Positions 37,187-38,005 of a DNA stretch of 38,005 bases are shown in pieces; positions within the stretch are counted from its first letter, which is position 1; each line of letters begins with the position of its first letter. The stretch covers positions 1 through 38,005 of the forward strand of contig NZ_MDSS02000033.1 in assembly GCF_001758425.2 (NCBI RefSeq), in the 5' to 3' direction. A program made the position numbers and the translations under genes. Source of the stretch: Nesterenkonia sp. PF2B19. Lineage in GTDB: Bacteria; Actinomycetota; Actinomycetes; Actinomycetales; Micrococcaceae. The notes below the pieces were generated by a model. That model saw nothing but the letters and a program-made list of their open reading frames with translations. It searched no databases and was not told where the DNA came from.

Positions 37187-38005
37187 CTGAGCCCGCGCAT
37201 CGCCGCTGTCGTCCTGCACGGCGGCGGCGATTCCTCGTCTGAGGCCGGAGAGTCCCCGCAGGCACTGCAGGAGGCCATTGAGTCCCAGACGCGCGCGCCC
37301 GACCACGTGGTGGAGCTCTCCGCCGCAGGCTTCCGAGGACCTCAGGACCTCTCCCGATCCCTGCGCTCCCACCTGATCCGTGACCGGGCCACGGCGGCCC
37401 GCACCACCGGCCCCGGACCCGGCGGAAGCCGGGTGACCTCTCTGTGGCGGCAGCTGAAGCGTCGGCTGCCCGAGGGATTCTCCGACGCGGCCGACTGGCT
37501 GTGGATCCTCCCCGAGGACGCCGCCCCGGAGCCTGGAACTCTCGCGGCGCTCGAGGAGCGGCTGTTCACGGTCACCGACGAGGAGACCCACCCGGACATC
37601 CAGGTCGTCGGCGCCAAGCAGCTGGATCCGGGTGATCGCCTGGTGGACGTGGGGCTGTGGTCCGCCCGCTCCGGGGAGGTCATCCCGCTCAACGAGCCGA
37701 AGGAGCTCGACCAGGGCCAGTACGACGGCCGCGACGCCGTGCCCGCGGTGGCCGCCCACGGCATGCTGGTGCGCGCCTCGCTCTTCGGCGCCCTCGGCGG
37801 CTTCGACCCGACGCTCCCGGCCGACTACGCGGCGGCCCAGTTCTGGCCGGCGCGCCCGCGAGATCGGGGCGCATGTCGTCGTCGCTCCGGACGCCCGGAT
37901 CAGGCGGCTGGATCCTCCGCCGCGGACGGAGGTCCACCGTCTGGGCGGCATGCTGCATCTGCCGAGTCCTGCCGCGGCGGGCCCAGGTCCGCCCGACGGC
38001 TCGCC
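37187..38005 (+). CDS. Family 2 glycosyltransferase, N-terminal part (partial, one frame break)
   Basis: The gene runs off the window. It begins about SPRIAAVVLHGGGDSSSEA, with the GT2 beta1 strand and the phrase ALQEAIESQTRAPDHVVEL. Later come WLWILPEDAAPEPGTL, a disguised DxD region, and AHGMLVRASLFGALGGFDPTL, the acceptor-side motif. Near 37847 an extra C breaks the frame; without it the text reads QFWRRAREIGAHVVVAPDARI. No ATG or GTG is well placed; the CTG at 37187 or one nearby may serve, or the true start was altered. It lies close behind whiB and could be coupled to it. It probably encodes one of the large membrane glycosyltransferases of wall synthesis, by analogy only. Confidence 0.75.
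   Translation, partial: MSPRIAAVVLHGGGDSSSEAGESPQALQEAIESQTRAPDHVVELSAAGFRGPQDLSRSLRSHLIRDRATAARTTGPGPGGSRVTSLWRQLKRRLPEGFSDAADWLWILPEDAAPEPGTLAALEERLFTVTDEETHPDIQVVGAKQLDPGDRLVDVGLWSARSGEVIPLNEPKELDQGQYDGRDAVPAVAAHGMLVRASLFGALGGFDPTLPADYAAAQFWPARPRDRGACRRRSGRPDQAAGSSAADGGPPSGRHAASAESCRGGPRSARRLA

Overview
The window is high-GC, gene-dense DNA from a Gram-positive actinobacterium. WhiB, a mycobacterial-type PhoH2, an LCP ligase, DUF4245 and TIGR03089 family proteins, and several strong AGGAGG ribosome sites all support this. Gene order matches, from memory, three Mycobacterium tuberculosis blocks: Rv1084-Rv1100 (YyaL?, TrhA, cis-prenyl transferase, PhoH2, FumC, GlpX, DUF4245), Rv2498c-Rv2506 (CitE, MaoC, FadE19, AccA1, AccD1, FadD35, TetR) and Rv3255c-Rv3277 (ManA, WhiB2, LCP, TIGR03089, PurE, PurK, GtrA). 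Protein style suggests Micrococcales, perhaps Micrococcaceae such as Nesterenkonia; that placement is a guess.

Layout. 0-6.8 kb: C-terminus of a possible YyaL-like protein, trhA, an SdpI-like membrane protein, an OmpA-domain lipoprotein, uppS, a structured leader and phoH, then a rhomboid protease. 6.9-11.2 kb is accessory-looking: a PD-(D/E)XK-like protein, a divergent GAF-ANTAR / STAS-CBS pair, a lone prepilin peptidase and a Nudix hydrolase. 11.2-16.9 kb: GlcD-type FAD oxidase, fumC, beta carbonic anhydrase, DUF4245, a GNAT acetyltransferase and a VTT membrane protein. 16.8-25.7 kb: a leucine / branched acyl-CoA degradation cluster (lyase, MaoC hydratase, acyl-CoA dehydrogenase, biotin-dependent carboxylase subunits), read away from a TetR regulator and an acyl-CoA synthetase, with a clear palindromic operator between them. 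25.7-26.2 kb: a terminator-like hairpin and a probable transposase scar. 26.2-30 kb: glpX, two tandem secreted serine proteases (the first broken) and a small cytosolic protein sharing a motif with their propeptides. 29.9-38 kb: manA, LCP ligase, purE, purK, gtrA, a TIGR03089 protein, whiB and the start of a family 2 glycosyltransferase.

In the leucine cluster the genes are tightly coupled (ATGA overlaps or gaps under 10 bases) and encode the steps from a branched acyl-CoA through carboxylation and hydration to cleavage. The central-carbon genes (fumC, glpX, manA) and the purine genes are housekeeping.

A strong technical signal runs through the window. At least fourteen single-base frame breaks interrupt otherwise intact genes, including expected essential or core ones (purK, glpX, phoH, manA). 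Almost all lie in short G/C runs, and adding or removing one base restores a well-conserved peptide. I read these as probable sequencing errors in a draft assembly, and annotate the genes across the breaks. The first serine protease also has an in-frame stop and may be a genuine pseudogene. No tRNA, rRNA, CRISPR array or complete insertion sequence was seen.
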